The position numbers were made by a program, and so were the translations under genes. From Amoebidium appalachense (taxonomy: Eukaryota > Ichthyosporea): a stretch of 64,000 nt of DNA. Below, piece by piece: positions 1 to 23,704 of the stretch. Numbering within the stretch: the first letter of the stretch is position 1; the number at the start of each line of letters is the position of its first letter. The DNA lies in NCBI GenBank assembly GCA_963693365.1, contig CAVNZM010000007.1, positions 1,922,001 to 1,986,000 of the forward strand, in the 5' to 3' direction. The notes below the pieces were generated by a model. It worked only from the letters and a program-made list of their open reading frames with translations, ran no database searches and was not told where the DNA came from.

Positions 1-671
1 GTCACAGGCGCAAGGTGTGGTGATGGGGTTGGGGAGAGGGGGGGCCGGCCGGTGGGGGGAAGGGGGGGGGGGGGGGGGGGGGAGGGGGGAGAGGGGCGAG
101 GGGTTTGGGGGAGGGGTTGGGGGAAGCCTAAGGGGGAGCGGGGGGAGGGGGGAAAGGGAGGGGAGGGGGGGGAGCAGTGGCCGGTTATCAGGGGTAGGTA
201 GGGAAATGGGAAAGTAATGAGGTATACATGTGGGGGGGGTGAAGGGGAGGAGGGAGAAGGCGAAAGTTGAATGTGTGTATTTGAGGTGTGTGTAGAGGTT
301 TTAAGTGGGTGGGGCGGGGGGGGGTGGGGGTGGGGGGGGGGTGGGGGGAGGGGAAAGGGGGAGGAAGGGGAAGGGGGAAGGCCTGGTGGCGCGGGGAGGT
401 TGGGAGAGAAGGGGGAGGAGGGGAGGGGGGGGGGGGGAGGGGGGGGGGGGGGGGCTGGGTGGAGCGGCAAGGTGCAACATATAGTTCTGTTGGTATGTGG
501 GGAAAGGGGGAAAGGGAGGGGTGTATGATTCTCATGCTACTGTACGTGCGGGTACGAGTCAGGCCTGTGACCGGTGATAGCCGCATAGGTGATTGTATGT
601 GGCGGTGACTTTAACTGTGGGAGTGGGTGCCTCGTTTCTTTCTTTCTTTCCCCCCTTCTCCCCCCCCCCCC

Positions 672-703
<32 letters not shown>

Positions 704-800
704 GATTACTTCCTCTTAGACTACTTTTTAAACCGAAGGTTGGAGAGGGAGGGGGGGAGGGGGGGGGGGGGGGGGGGAAGGGGTGAAGGAGGCAGGCGTG
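1..800. repeat. G-rich low-complexity DNA, no gene
   Basis: Nearly pure G/A text with several poly-G runs and a block of poly-C followed by poly-T around 660-703. Open frames here encode only Gly/Arg or Pro/Ser strings, with no start context, splice signals or recognisable domain, so I treat them as chance. Confidence 0.85.
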
Positions 801-1339
801 GAAGAATCTAACCACGCGGGGACACTGAAGTCGATGTCGAAGTTATTACTCTAATAACATTGGCGCCATATATGGCAACCTCGCTACACATGCATCTGTG
901 TTTTGATCAAGAAGTGCATGATTGGGCCTTTGGATATACCGGTTATAAAATATCCTGAATAAATGTCCTGCATCCTGCGATTATTTTTGACATTTTTTGA
1001 TATTCAGGGGTACTAAGATATGTTTTGGTATCAGCGAGCTTTTTGAGATATTTTGGTGATATTACGGGCTTATTTTACAGGATAGTTCTGGATTTCCATT
1101 TGCTATTAACTGGTCATTTCCGGGATATTTGTGCAAGGGGCTAATGAACATCCCCCGTATGTGTGCACTGAGGCCTTTGACACAACGGTTTTCCCACAGA
1201 CTTTCCATATATGGCTATGACGTCATGCACTTAACCCATCGATGATCATGGTAGAGAATACGAATTTGTGGTATGTTTAGTCGTCACGTAATTTACTATC
1301 TTTTCTTTTCCGTCCTTTTTCGTTTTTTCCTTTCCATTT
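801..1339. other. Unique AT-rich spacer
   Basis: Ordinary-complexity sequence without a convincing open frame. Loosely repeated GATATT-like words between about 980 and 1,090 resemble a decayed short tandem repeat. Nothing else seen. Confidence 0.6.
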
Positions 1340-1726
1340 TTTCTCGGGTGGAGGGTGGGGGGGGGGGGGGAAGGAGGAGGGGGAGGGAGGGAAAAGTTGG
1401 TGGGGAGGGGGAGTGGGGCCTGTTTTACTCAAATCTAGAACCGTTAGCATGAACTCTTTTCGCTCCCGTGAGTGTTTTTGTTTGTGCAACATGGTGTATG
1501 TGTGTGTGTGTGTGTGGAGAAAAGAATAGGGAGTGAGAAAACGGGCAGCGATGAGGCACGGGAGGGAAGGGGAGGTGGGAGGAGGGGAAAGCTTTGTGCT
1601 GCTTCGTGGTGTCTGAAAGGCTTTGGGTGGATGAGCCGGATGAGCCGGGCAGGGCGGGAAGGGGGAGGGGGAGGGGGGGGGGGGGAGGGGGGAGGGGGGG
1701 GGGAAGGGGGGGGGGAGGAGGGGCCG

Positions 1727-1823
<97 letters not shown>

Positions 1824-2210
1824 GGGGGGAGGGGAGAAGGGGGAGGGGGGAGGAAGGGGCGTAGTTTTTTTTTTTTTTTTTGGGGGGGGGGGGGGGTTAA
1901 GGCCGGCAAGGTGTGACATTGTATTTTGGTATGAGGGTACGGGGGGGGGGGGGGGGGGGGGGGGAGGGGGGAAGTGCACGTGTGTATGTGTGTGTGTGGG
2001 AGGGGGGTGGGGAGGGGGGGGGGGGGGGGGAAGGAGGAGGGAGACACATACCAGGAGAGTCCGTCTTTTTCTCTCAAAATTTTCTTTCTCCGTTTCAACG
2101 TTTCGTTCTTTCTTTTCTTCTTCAGGTGCGAACGCCGGGGGTTAAGAGGGGGGTGGGGGTGGGTGGGGGGAGGGGCCGAAGGAGGAGGTGGGGGCGGGGA
2201 GGGGAGGTCT
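1340..2210. repeat. Poly-G and (GT)n tract
   Basis: An uninterrupted GT dinucleotide run at about 1,730-1,822 (46 units) is flanked by several poly-G runs and a poly-T/poly-G junction at about 1,865-1,896. The long open frames on both strands are read-through of these repeats. Confidence 0.9.
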
Positions 2211-3046
2211 CCTTCTGACGCCCGAGACAAGTTCAAAAGTTTAATCACAGAGGCCTTTACACAGATATTTTATAACAAAGAAACATACACCAAGTAGCAC
2301 AGCTCTTAACCTCTTGAGGACCGTAAATTTCACGAGATCGACATCTAGTCAACTGACATCGACATGAGTCAGTTTGTGCTCTAATGTGAGCATAGAGTTG
2401 ATAGGAACTAGCCAAATAAAAATAACACGGGACTAGATTATATACTTATCCTTCGTCTGATTCATATTTTGCACTTATTCATAACAGCAAATCAAAACAC
2501 ACTCACCCATCCTCCCATCCTCCCACAGGCGCACGCACACGCCGACACGCCCACACATGCAGGTGCTTTGAGAATACGAAACTGCAAATCGCGGTGGTTT
2601 GACCACAACATACGTTTAACCATACGAAAACCATTATAAACCACGCCCTCCAACAGTAATACACGTACTTAGCTCGGAAAACAAAGGTCCTGCACACCAA
2701 CGTGCTTAGGTATCATACATGAAGTATCAATCCATCATTCTCTGCTCATAGCACCAAACCAAATCTTAAGGTTGTCTCCAAAAACTACAACACCGCCGCA
2801 CTCAACACAACGATTCACCACACCTACAAAATCAGAATATCCAACACACTCTCTATCGCTACATAACCCCTCCACACACACATTCCCCACATCTATCCCC
2901 AGCTAGCACACACTCCATCCGGACATACCCCCCCCCCCCCCCCCTCCCCCTTTCCCGGACACACACACACACACATTTCCCTCCTCTCCCCCCCCCCCCC
3001 CCCCCCCCCCCGCCTCCCCCCCCCTGCCCCCGCCCACACCCAAACC
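2211..3046. other. Gene-free spacer downstream of the F-box gene
   Basis: Mixed-complexity sequence, then C runs near 2,930-2,945 and 2,990-3,010. It holds the 3' flank of the minus-strand F-box gene. I see no clear AATAAA on the minus strand and no other gene. Confidence 0.5.
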
Positions 3047-6000
3047 TTAGCTATCACCCATCATATCATCATAATCATCCCCCCCCACCCCGCCCATACC
3101 CTGCTGCTGCTGTGCCTCCATCTCCTCCAGCAACATATCCACCTCATCCGCTGCCGCATCAATCACATACGCTTCCTCGCTGTCCGACTGATACTCATCT
3201 TCATACTCTTCAAACCCATTAAACCCACCAAACCCTCCGCAAAACCCGCCAAACCCGCCAAACCCGGGCCCGCCCGCTTCGAACATGGCATTCATAAACT
3301 GAACGGGTCCCATATTCCCACCATGAAGTTGATCGTACAGCGCATGATACGAGGCAATTGGGTCGCTTACCCCGTTGCCCGGTGCGTGCTGCTGCTGCTT
3401 GAGCGACGCTGTTGATTGGACGATGAATTTCCATTTTTGGCATACCTTCCCTACGACGGCCAATGATGTTACTGGAAGCTGCTCGAAGATCTTGATCAGA
3501 AGCTCGTCGGGGAGGTTGCCGAGTGACCCGTTGGGTGGCAGCTCGACACTGGGCCACTTTGCATGGGCCATGGTGGTGAAGTGGGCCGAGGGACTGTAGC
3601 CAATCAAATGCAGTGGATCGTTAGGGCAAATCAACCGCATCAGCGCCGCGCGCACCTCCCTAGCCTGCCCTCCCGGTGTTGTCCTATCCGAGCCGGGTTG
3701 GCCCGAACCTGAACCAGAGACTGACCCAACCCGGTGCAGGGCCAGTGGGGGCACTTGGTTGCCAGCAGCAGCCCAAGCCACGACCACTTGGAAATCGGGG
3801 GTGTCGATAAGAGCAAGGTCCTCGGGATGGGGCACCTGGTCTAGACGTACTCCGGGGCCCAGCATTTGACGCTTGCTATGTCTGGTGGGGGGTGCGGACG
3901 GGTCTGTTGCCTGGCGGGCAAGGTCCCATATCCGCATGTAGCGGTGGGCCAGGGCAGAGCGCATCTTGTCTGCCTCCTTTGCATAGGCCGAACCAAGCTG
4001 GGCAAACCAGTGGCTGGCCTGCCGTGGGTTGCCTATAGCAAGCAGTTCCCACACGTGCATTGGGTGCAGGCTGGCCGCACGCTGAAGCATACGCCCCCAC
4101 CACAATGTCTCAAGTACCAACCTGTCCCCACTGCCCGGTACCCGAATCTCCCACCCACGCCGCGGCCCGTGGGTAATGTCAAGACCGATTCCATCACCCG
4201 TAGGCACATAGGAAAGCTCCACCGGCGTCATGTTGCGAAACATCCTGGTGCGAGGCGGGGGGGGTGGGGCGATGGCGGCCTGTACGTGGGGTTGACGAAG
4301 AAAATCGTTCACTTTTCCTTGCATGGTCCCTCGGTAGCCAATGCCTAACTTCAGGGCGGCATCCCGGCACTCATTCTCACCCAGTTCGCACCCATCAGGC
4401 CCAACTACAGCCTGTAGAGTCACCCCCTTGGTGGCGGGGGGTACTGGGAGAAGCGGCCAATTGGCGCGCAGCTCCATGACGTAAGTGTAGCCTGGGCTGA
4501 CAGCCTTGTGCTGGATGTGCTGCAGAACCTCGGGCGTAACACGGTCGTCAAGTGGGTCCGCCGCATACACGAGCGGCTGTTCCTCGTTGGGCAGGGATGC
4601 AGCCACCACCACTACACCGACAGGGGCGGGAGCAGCACAGACCAGTTTGTCCATGGGCACGTGAAGAGTCACCATACCAGAGGGGAAGGCCGTGGGGAGA
4701 AACGGGCTGGAGACCACCTGGCCCGACCCTAACGTAGCCAATCCATGCACTATGCGCGCCTCCGTCGGGGCGGTGCCCGTGGCCCATTTTGCCCGTGTAG
4801 GTGTACACGTGCACGTCCGTGTTGCCCACTCTCACCACTCTCTTCTCAGCCTTGCCCGTGGCGCACTGGTGGGAGAGTAGCTCCGAAAGTTCACCTGGCG
4901 GCATTGTGTGCGCTGGGTGTGGGCGATAAGTCTCCTTGACGGTTTTGGAGGCTGGCACGGGGGCGGGATTCGTGTTTTCCTCCGGAAAGAGAGCAGAAGG
5001 GATGGTAGGGCTGGGGGGAAGTTGTGCCGTGTGCTGTTGATACTGCGCAACAAGGGCGGCCGGCATGCCCGGATGGATCTGCGGGGGTGGGTCTGGCTGT
5101 TCAGACTTGCTGGTGCCGCATTCTGGACACCACCGGGATCTGCTAGAGGGGCCCGTCCACACCCCTACCCCGCAGTCGCATATTATGTTTCTGTCTTCGC
5201 GCAGGCCGTACATGCCGGGGCTGGCAACCTGGCCAAAAGCCATCATTTCCACACGACGACATCCCAACGTGTAGAATAACCCAGGGTTCTCAAGGGGAAA
5301 CTCGGTGGCTGGGGCAAAGAGAAGGTGGAGAGGGGAGAGGCCCGTAGCCAAGATGAGCTCGGACACGGATTGGAGGGTAATGGGGAGGAACAGGGCAAGC
5401 ATAACTTTTGCCCTACTCTGCACCCCCTCCATATGCGTGATATGCCAGTTGACGCCTGTCCACATAGCCGCGCCACAGCCCACCTCCCACACCATAGCCC
5501 TGGTATCCGCCAACCCCTTAACAATAAGAGCACGCTTATTCGCAGGAATCCGCCATAGTAGTTCACCCCTCAGAAATAGAACGTCGTGTACCAGAAGCAC
5601 GTAGAAGGTGCTGGGAGTCGCCACGGTGGCTCCCTGGCGAGCCATTGCCAAGCTTGCAAACACGACCGAACCGGGGGGTAGGTCCAACACGCACTCAGCG
5701 TTCACACGGAAGGACTCTTGCGGGGTGATGCTCACAGATGGCTTGCGCAGAGACGGAAGAAACTCAAACACGGTGGTACTACCCTCCCCTGCACATTCCC
5801 CCGTGGAAATGACCTTTGCGTAACCGTAGATTGCATCTACGGGACTAGCGGTGACCATGTAGCGGTTAGGACCGGTCAGCCATCCATCCTTAACGGAGGT
5901 AGGCCACACAGTGGAGTCGGTCACGTTTGCGTAAAGAGCAGGCACGGAGGGAAGGTTGTAGCCCAGCTCGGAAAGGGTGACGTTGGCAGGCTGCGGGTCG

Positions 6001-6458
6001 GGTGTGCGGGTGATCACCGACGAGACGACGGCGCGGTAAAGAGGAGGAATGGTCATGTATCGCTCCCTGCGTAGCCCCGTGTACTGGCCGGCAAACAGCT
6101 CAAATGCGACCAATGCGATTGGGTGGCTGGGTGGGCAGGGAACCAATGAGATTCCAGCACCCACGGGGCCGAAGGCTACCAGGCCGACCCATGCATTGCT
6201 GCTTTCGGATACCGACATGAAGTCATACCCCTTGAGAGACCCACTGAAAAAAAGGGAAGAGACCTCGGTTGGGTCCGATGGGAGCTCTCCCGAACCGTTG
6301 ATGTTGCCGGCGCACTGCAAAACGGCGCATGATTTTCGGCCAATGGATGCAAACGAAGCCGACAACTGCTTCCACGTGGCAGGGGGGCGTTGGCCAATAT
6401 TACTGTTGGTGTGCACATCCAACACCAGGGCGCGCCAATCGTAGTGGGTGGCTACCAT
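3047..6458 (-). CDS. F-box protein with central zinc ribbon (one apparent 1-nt frameshift)
   Basis: Single-exon gene, ATG at 6,458, stop at 3,047, about 1,136 residues once a one-base shift is allowed. The first about 558 codons are in one frame and the rest in another. The frames meet at a CCC on the plus strand (4,783-4,785), where two C instead of three would join them without a gap. Residues about 424-450 hold a CxC...CPEC zinc-ribbon-like cluster. Near residue 980 a classical F-box reads LPDELLIKIFEQLP, so the protein probably recruits substrates to an SCF (Skp1-cullin) ubiquitin ligase. The tail is FGG-repeat-rich, then Asp/Glu-rich, ending in a Gly/Asp stretch. The N-terminal 420 residues are unrecognised. 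The frameshift is either a homopolymer sequencing error or a real mutation; otherwise the frame looks maintained. The NMNAT-like gene upstream ends only about 200 bases away on the same strand. Confidence 0.8.
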
Positions 6459-6550
6459 CTGTTGGTGGTTGATAGATGTGTTACATGAAGGTCTTTACTC
6501 TTGTCTCCCCCCCCCCTATTTTTTTTGCTCCCAACGGACGAGGTTGGAGG

Positions 6551-6584
<34 letters not shown>

Positions 6585-6659
6585 TTTTTTTTGTTGAACA
6601 TTTCATGCATAGGACATAGGTGATTAGAAAAACTGTCGTTTTAGAGGTCATGTTGGTGC

Positions 6660-16318
<9,659 letters not shown>

Positions 16319-16353
16319 AGTGTGTACGTTTGCTACTTAGAGTAGCTCCCTCG

Positions 16354-16360
16354 TTATAAA
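16354..16360 (-). promoter_or_regulatory. TATA box of the NMNAT-like gene
   Basis: On the minus strand this reads TTTATAA, 36 bases upstream of the ATG at 16,318. In the duplicated copy the same place reads TTAGAAC, so the box is lost there, in line with that copy being dead. Confidence 0.5.
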
Positions 16361-17333
16361 AAGGTTGCAGGCCTTGCCCATGGAACCAGAAGCATGGGTG
16401 GCTACAGAATGCCTTCAGTAAGTTTCCTAGAAGTGTGAGACTGATAGAACAGCTTCCTTCAGTGCTTTCGGCAAGTCAGCCCAACAAGTGGTTTTACGTG
16501 ACTGGATGGGGAAAAGAAACATTCGTATCCCAGGAGTTTACACCCCAACAGACTACTCCATTAACCGTTAACACACATGAAAATGCATTTCTGGATGCTT
16601 CTAGCTGAGCTTTTATGCAGATGCGGTTTGTTGTTTTCAGCAAAGAGGGATCAACGTTGTGAATTAGTTGTGAACTAATATAAGATGTCACTTGAAACAA
16701 GAGTGGGTTTGTGAGTCCAACCTAGCGCGACAGGTGAGTTGGCGCCACCTGCCAACAATGAACAGATTACGTAATTATGATCACGTAAGCGGCTCAGGCT
16801 GCGTGACTTCAAAACTGCACATCATTGTGACTGAGGGTGGACCTAAATATACCATACGACATTTTATATACAGAATACAAAACCAGCCATAATTTATTGT
16901 AATCAAATTTCCCTGAGAAAGTGCTTATCTACATACATAAATGACATTAGGAACGTGCTTCATCCGCATGCAAGCGTTTGCGCATCACAGTGCACGTGAG
17001 GATCCTTGTATGACGTCACAATTGTTTCTGGTGATGGAATGGATGCCATACAGTACACATCATTATCCTTGCCCCCAGAACAAAAGTAGCTGTGTAAATA
17101 GCGTTTTAAAAAAAAAAAAAAAAAAAAAAAACCAAAAAAAAAACCGGTGATTAGGCTGGACATGTACTTGCATGAATGGAAACAGAAACATATAAGTACA
17201 AGCGAAGCCAGCCTTAGCCGTGCACCAAAGCCCTTAACAAACAAAATACCTTTTATAGTAGCTCAATATTGAATATGATGCAGCATATAAAAATTATCTT
17301 TAACAATGGAATTCAGAGTGTTCTATATAATCA

Positions 17334-17340
17334 GATTCTT
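17334..17340 (+). promoter_or_regulatory. Orphan TATA box at duplication edge
   Basis: TATATAA matching the presumed TATA box of the GPI-anchored protein gene at 57,213. Homology stops a few bases later and no open frame follows, so this is probably a promoter fragment left without its gene. Confidence 0.35.
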
Positions 17341-17348
17341 GCTTGCAC

Positions 17349-18267
17349 TACACGTACAGTCATGTACAGTAGGCCTATTGGAGGCCCGGGTACCATATCA
17401 GGAGCGGGCAATTTTTGAATTCTCCCTCCCCGGCCCCGCCGGGGAAAATTTGAGGTTTTTGGACCTCAAAGAAGTCAAATCCTGCAAAATCCACTACCGG
17501 GAGGCCAAAAAGGGTGATTTTACAAAAAAGGAGGGACATACATGAAAAAGAGAAAATGGGCGAGTTCAGTGGGCTGCCGATAAGTATATTTCGTGCTGGG
17601 CCGGTATACATGCTGCCGTGGTTGTTGCTGTAGACGGCAGTATGGCATCGCATGTGTCACGTGACCTGCACGTGAATGCGACCATGTGCAGGCACTGAGT
17701 CTAGGGGGATTTGTATGTGTGTTTTGGAGCACCGACAAGGCAGAGCCAGGGTGAGGGATGTGTAAACATGGAGTTTAGGGAGATCGTGCTGCTATTGTAA
17801 CATGTGCACAAAACAGCCACGTGCACCGGCACACTCCGGTGTACAGAACAATAATATGCACATGCGTCACTGTAATATCATGTATGCGCATGCCGCACAA
17901 GGTTTAGGAGACCACCACAGTATATACTATTTTCTTTTGGTTGATATCCATGTAGGAATGGTGTGTTGCAGTTGTCATGATCAGCCTGAGGCAGGCACGT
18001 GCACTCACTGAATCACTAGAACTCATGAATAAAAAATACATTCGCTAAAAACGGCAAGGTAAATTTGGGGCCAAGCTATTATTTCCCCCTTTTAAACGTT
18101 TTTTTAGCTCCAAGAACTTCGACGCCAAAATTTCTATATTTGGCCATCGTATATGATAATGAACACGTGTACTTAAATTAAAGTAGTTATATAAATATGA
18201 GCGGCCCGTTACAAATACAGTGACGAAAAACAGTGACCCACGAGCAGTTTTTCTTTCTATCCCCCCC

Positions 18268-18298
<31 letters not shown>

Positions 18299-19627
18299 AC
18301 ACACACACACCAGACACACACACCACCACCACGGTGACCACCACCACCACCACCACCACCACTCACCCCTTAAAAAAACCACACACATACGTGCACGTGT
18401 ACACACACACACAGAACACCACCACCACCTCCACTGGACCCCATTTCCTCGTTGTTTTCTTAAGCCTTCAGACCAGTCCTGCACACTGGAGTTAAACAAT
18501 TGAATTCACCTAGGCTGACATGCATCCACCCCCGCCTTCCACTTCCCTCCCCCCCACCCCCTCCCCCCACCCCCCCCCACCCCCACCCCCTCCCCCTCGA
18601 TGAAGAAGGGCCCCCGTAAGCGTTGGGGGGGGGGGGGGGGGGAGGGGGGGGAGAGGGGGAAGGGGGGAGCTCTTGAGCCTCCGGGTAGGGAAGTGGGGTC
18701 CGGGGATCCGGAGAGGGGAGGGGGGGGGGGGGGGGGGGGGAAGGGGCATATAATATTGGGCCTAGATATCATAGTATGGGGCCCCGGGGGAGGGAGAGGT
18801 GGGGGGAGGGGGGGAGGATCCACGGGAAAGACCTTTAGGTGCATGTTCTTATTTATACCCCCTTCGAATCATCCCCCCTCTCCCCCCTCCCCCCCCCTGA
18901 GTGCAGGCCGTGACGTAGCTACGATAACCCTGCAGAAGGCAACAAAAATGTATTAATTACTAGCACTATACATGTGTTCATAGTGCAGCTTGCACCACGT
19001 ATGATCTCAGCAACTTTAAAGTAGTCACAAAGTTTAGTTATTTTCATTATTTTCATTGCTCTGAACTCTATTACTCTGAAATGATCACCGTGCATGTGCC
19101 GCAAGATAACAACCCTATATGTGTGCAGCTGCTGCCTGCAGGTTAGACTCGCTGAAAAGACAATTGTCAGTGTGCATCCGACGCTTGCAGCTGCAGCTAG
19201 CCTCTGCAACATTAATACTTGCCAAGTGAATGCTCTTACACTTGATCATCATTCACTCAAAAAACCGAGGACCGACAGATTAAATATTAATGTCGATCCG
19301 AATGATCAGCAAGTGTCTATGCGTACTACTATATATACACACACGTAAAATGCGAAGCTATCAGTTACAAGGCACACCTGCTGCACTGGCACACATACAC
19401 ATACACACCGGCAGATCGATGCTGTCAAAATTTACTTTCATGTACTTCGTAGGTCCGACACAGGTGCACATGAACACGTACATATGTACAAGCCGCGCAC
19501 ACACCACACCACACATACACACACACACACACACACTCACACACACACACGCACACACGCACACACGCACACACGCACACACGCACGCACGCACGCACAC
19601 ACACACACACACGCACGCACGCGCGCG

Positions 19628-19689
<62 letters not shown>

Positions 19690-20130
19690 GACACACACAC
19701 ACACACACACATCACTGGGTGCGCTCGCTGGGGATTAGTTTTTTGGCACGCTGTTGACTTTATCGTGTGTTTATTATTTGCTATTTATTGGCCAGCGGCC
19801 AACATTTAAAAATATACTATATACCTAAAAATAGATACTGACTACGGCCAGCAGACATTATACACCTTCCAGGACACATTAACACCAATAGTCTAACACA
19901 CCATACTCTCGATCACAAAGAATTCCTAACAAACAGAGAAAAGTGCAAAGGCTCTGTACTATTACTCAGATTCTAAATTTTAATTCTTTACAGTAAACTT
20001 CGGAATGAAAGCTAGCCCCCCCCCCCCCCCCCCCCCCCCCCTCCCCCCTAACATGACTGTACGAAGAACAGGTATAACTTGAAGCACTACAACACATATG
20101 AGATCCGTTACATTGGTGTACATTCCAATA
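17349..20130. other. Intergenic DNA with microsatellites
   Basis: No gene found. Contains C and CA/CCA runs at 18,260-18,362, purine-rich blocks at 18,600-18,830 and a 213-bp CA/CG tract at 19,499-19,712 that includes GCGCGCGCGC. The end nearest 20,130 is the 3' flank of the transposase-like gene; minus-strand AATAAA words near 19,768-19,795 could be its poly(A) signal. Confidence 0.6.
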
Positions 20131-21801
20131 TTAGACACTAGTTTGGCTACTCTGACTACTCTGAGATCCTGATTGGCTGCCTGCAGACTTGCGGCCACGA
20201 TTACTTTGCTTTCGATCGTGCCATTGCAGCTGCGTCTCTCCAGCAGGTGGCAACGCCAGGCCCAGCACAGCAGATGCACGAGAAGGGGGTGGGAACTGCC
20301 CACCAGCCGAGGGCTGGCCCACATGGCCCAAGTAAGGATGGGGACCGTGCTGCGGCAGTAGCCCAGGCATGGGGAAGGCAGGGCCGGGCTGAGGCGGCAT
20401 GATGCCCCACGGTGGGGGCCAGCCATGTGGGTGGTGCGGGCCTGGATGGGGTGCAGGGGGCATGTGCGGCACATGGCCCTGCTGCATGTCAAGCGCGGGT
20501 GCTGGTGGCATGGCATCCTGATTGGCTGCAACCCAACGTGGGCAGCTCTTGGCCCGATTGGAGCCGGGGCAGCCCTTGCCCTGGCGGCCACACGTCTTGC
20601 AGGTCTTGGGGGCTCTCTGGGGTGGCTGCATAGGAGGGGGCACCGGCAAATCCATCTGCAGGGGCCCCTCAGGGCCAATGTTGCGATGCTTTTTGCCCAC
20701 TAGCATGGGCAAGGGCCGCTCACGCTGCGCCCCTGCATCGACACCGTCTGGAACAGGGAGGGGTGGCAAGGGGGCAGGCCGTATGGTTGCTGGCACAGCG
20801 TCTGCCCTCTCCTCGCGCATACGCTTGCGGTGATCTGCCAGGCCCTCGTGTGTGGAGCGCTGTGCATGTGCCGTCTGCCAGGTCTTCCACTTGTCGAAAT
20901 GCTTCTTGATGTAGGCCGCATCCTTCATGTAGATTCCCCCAGCCACAGAGGCAGCCTTGTTGAAGTCTTGGGCCAAAGCCTCGAACAGCTGGCCGTTGGG
21001 CTTTGCATGTGCCTTGTAGGTGCCCAGGAGCAGCGTGCTGAATAGCTTGCGCTCCTGAGGGGTAAGCACCGGAAGGAAGGGGATGGCCACATGTTGCTTC
21101 TGCGCCAGGAACTTGTAGTCGCCCCTCAGTGCAGGGTCCGGCTGTGGTGCACCACGCGCCACCTGGTTGCCCCCCCCCATGGCAGCACCGTCACCCTCCT
21201 CGACCTCACAGTCCTCTGGCCCGCCCATCACGCCATTGGCTGCAGGCTCGATGTTATCAGACGGAGGTGGGGGTGCGGGCACCGCAACTGGCTCCTGCGC
21301 CGGGGCATTGGCCACACAGGAGAGCGGGGCAAAGTTGAAGTACTCCTCCGGTAGCTTGTAGCAGCCTACGGGTACCCACTGGGGGTCGAGGTGATGGCCG
21401 TACAGCATCAGCGCCAGTGCCTCCATGTCGTCAACAATCCAGGGGCTGTAGTGGGGGGGCCCCGATGCCTGGCCCAGGCGGTTGCGGTAGTGTGCACGCA
21501 GGTTGTGGCGGTGGCGCCTATTGGACATGGTGGCGTCCAGCAGGCGCAGCGACATGCGTGTGGCCCCAAAGTGGGTGGCCAGGGGGTTGTGCACTGCCCC
21601 CTCCACCTCGTTGGTGCCCCGGATGCAGCGGTAGCGCATGAGCCCATCTGCGTCGGCAGTGGTCTCGTAGTAGAGGGGCAGGCCGGGGGGGTCCGACAGA
21701 CAGCCATTTTGGGCGTGTTCGAGCAGCGACTGTGGGGGCACAAGCAAACATCAGAGAGATGGGTGGGTGGTGGTGGTGGTAGTGTGTGTGTATGTGTGTG
21801 T

Positions 21802-21849
<48 letters not shown>

Positions 21850-21921
21850 TGGGGTTGCTAAGGAAAAAAACGAGCAGGGAAAGGCAAAAAACAACTGGCT
21901 AGGCAGCAAGGGCCGTGCGGG

Positions 21922-21995
<74 letters not shown>

Positions 21996-22575
21996 ATGTT
22001 TGGGGGGGGAGGGGGGGGGGGGGGGGGGGGAGGCTAGGGTGTGCGTGTGTGTGCAGATGAACCAAGGATGACAAATAAGCGAAGAATCTTTTCTGTGGTG
22101 GTGGAGTTGTTGGGCGCCTGCAGGGGGAGGGGGGGGGGGGGGATGTTGCCTCGAGTCTTTCAAAGCCATCCTTCTTGAACAGAGGCTTGCCATCCGGTCC
22201 GGGCGGCACATCCTTGTAGGTGTTTTTGAACTCCACCAGCCGCGAGACCAGCGTGTATGGGTCGGGAATAACCCGCCGGATGCGCTCCATGAAGTAGCTC
22301 AGGTCGCCGCCCTTGAGCTCGGTTTCAATGTCGATGCCCTTCTGCTCCAGCACCCCCTGTGAGGCAGGATGCCAATATTAATTTACTACGCACACTGCAA
22401 TTTGGGTTTGGTAGACTTTGATACCTGCCGTTATTGTAGGACCCCTCCCCTCCACCCCCCCCATCTTCTCCCCCAACACAAGTAAAAAATGCATGTGGCT
22501 ATTTCCCCCCACAACCCTACATTATTTCTCTCTAGGCATATGAATAACCCCCACTCTCCTCCCCCCCCCCCCCCC

Positions 22576-22623
<48 letters not shown>

Positions 22624-23669
22624 TTGCCCCCCCCCTCTCTCTGAGGCTCAGGCTCTCTCTCTTCCCTCAGAAGTTTTGTCGAAGGTGTGCATGGTTGTGG
22701 GTGGAATGGTGAGTGTGTGCTAACGAGTGTATGTGTGTGTGCGCGTCAGTCACGCATGTTGTTGTTGCCGTTTTTTTTATTTTTATTTTTTATTTTTTAT
22801 TTTGGGGGGGGGGGGGGAGGGGGGGGCACCTTCACATGTCCGTAATCCTCTTCATTCCACACAAATATTGCCTCGCTGAGTGCGCGTGCGTACTCAGCCC
22901 TGCGGGGGTGTGACTTGTACGTGCCGTCCGCCGTGTTTGCAATGGAGTGGAAGGCGTCATTCAGCACAGTCTGCCACACCACCTCCCCAGGCGGTGCCTG
23001 GCCCAACATGCCCTCTCTGGGAGCTGCCTCGGGTCCCCCTGGGGCTGCCTCAAGGCCCCCCGGGGCTGCCTGGGGGTCCTGGGGGGGTGCCTGTGGGCCG
23101 GCAAGGGGTTGCTGCTGCTCGGCAGGGGGAGGACTGGCAGGGGGAGGGGCTGGGTCAGGGACCACCGGCACCTCGGCACCTGGGTCCGGTGGGGGCTGAA
23201 TGGGCCGTAGCCACTGCAGGTGCACCATCAGCTCAAAGGGCGGCGGGCCCAGCTCTCCCAGGGTCTTGCCCTTGTCGGGGCCAAAGGGCACCTGCATGGC
23301 CGGCGACAGCACCTGATCCACCCGCACCACAGCATGCTTCTTGCCCACCTTCATGCCCCCCCAGCGCTCCGGCTGCACAGCCAGCACCACCCCGGTGGCT
23401 GCTGCAGCATGTGGGCCCCGCCGGGGCACAATCTCAACCCCTTCACCGAGTGCCTTTGCATGAAGCCGCGCTGCATGTCATAGAGGGAAGCAAAAAACTC
23501 AGCCAAAAAGCCACAGCACCAACGTTTTTCTCTTCGCTCCACAAAAATCAAATGCATATTCCTTAGCAACCCCCTTCCCCCCCCCCCCCCCCCCCCCCTT
23601 CTCCCTCCCCCCCCCCCCTCTCCCAGTGCCCAGCTTGTGTGGCACTTGCACGTGTTAACAGTGCTATAG

Positions 23670-23704
<35 letters not shown>

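Noticed and set aside
1277-2248. Long minus-strand Pro/His-rich open frame
   Set aside because: Translation of poly-C and CA repeats only; no conserved segment.
19499-19712. CA/CG tract as a centromeric or telomeric repeat
   Set aside because: A plain dinucleotide microsatellite without higher-order unit or telomere hexamers.
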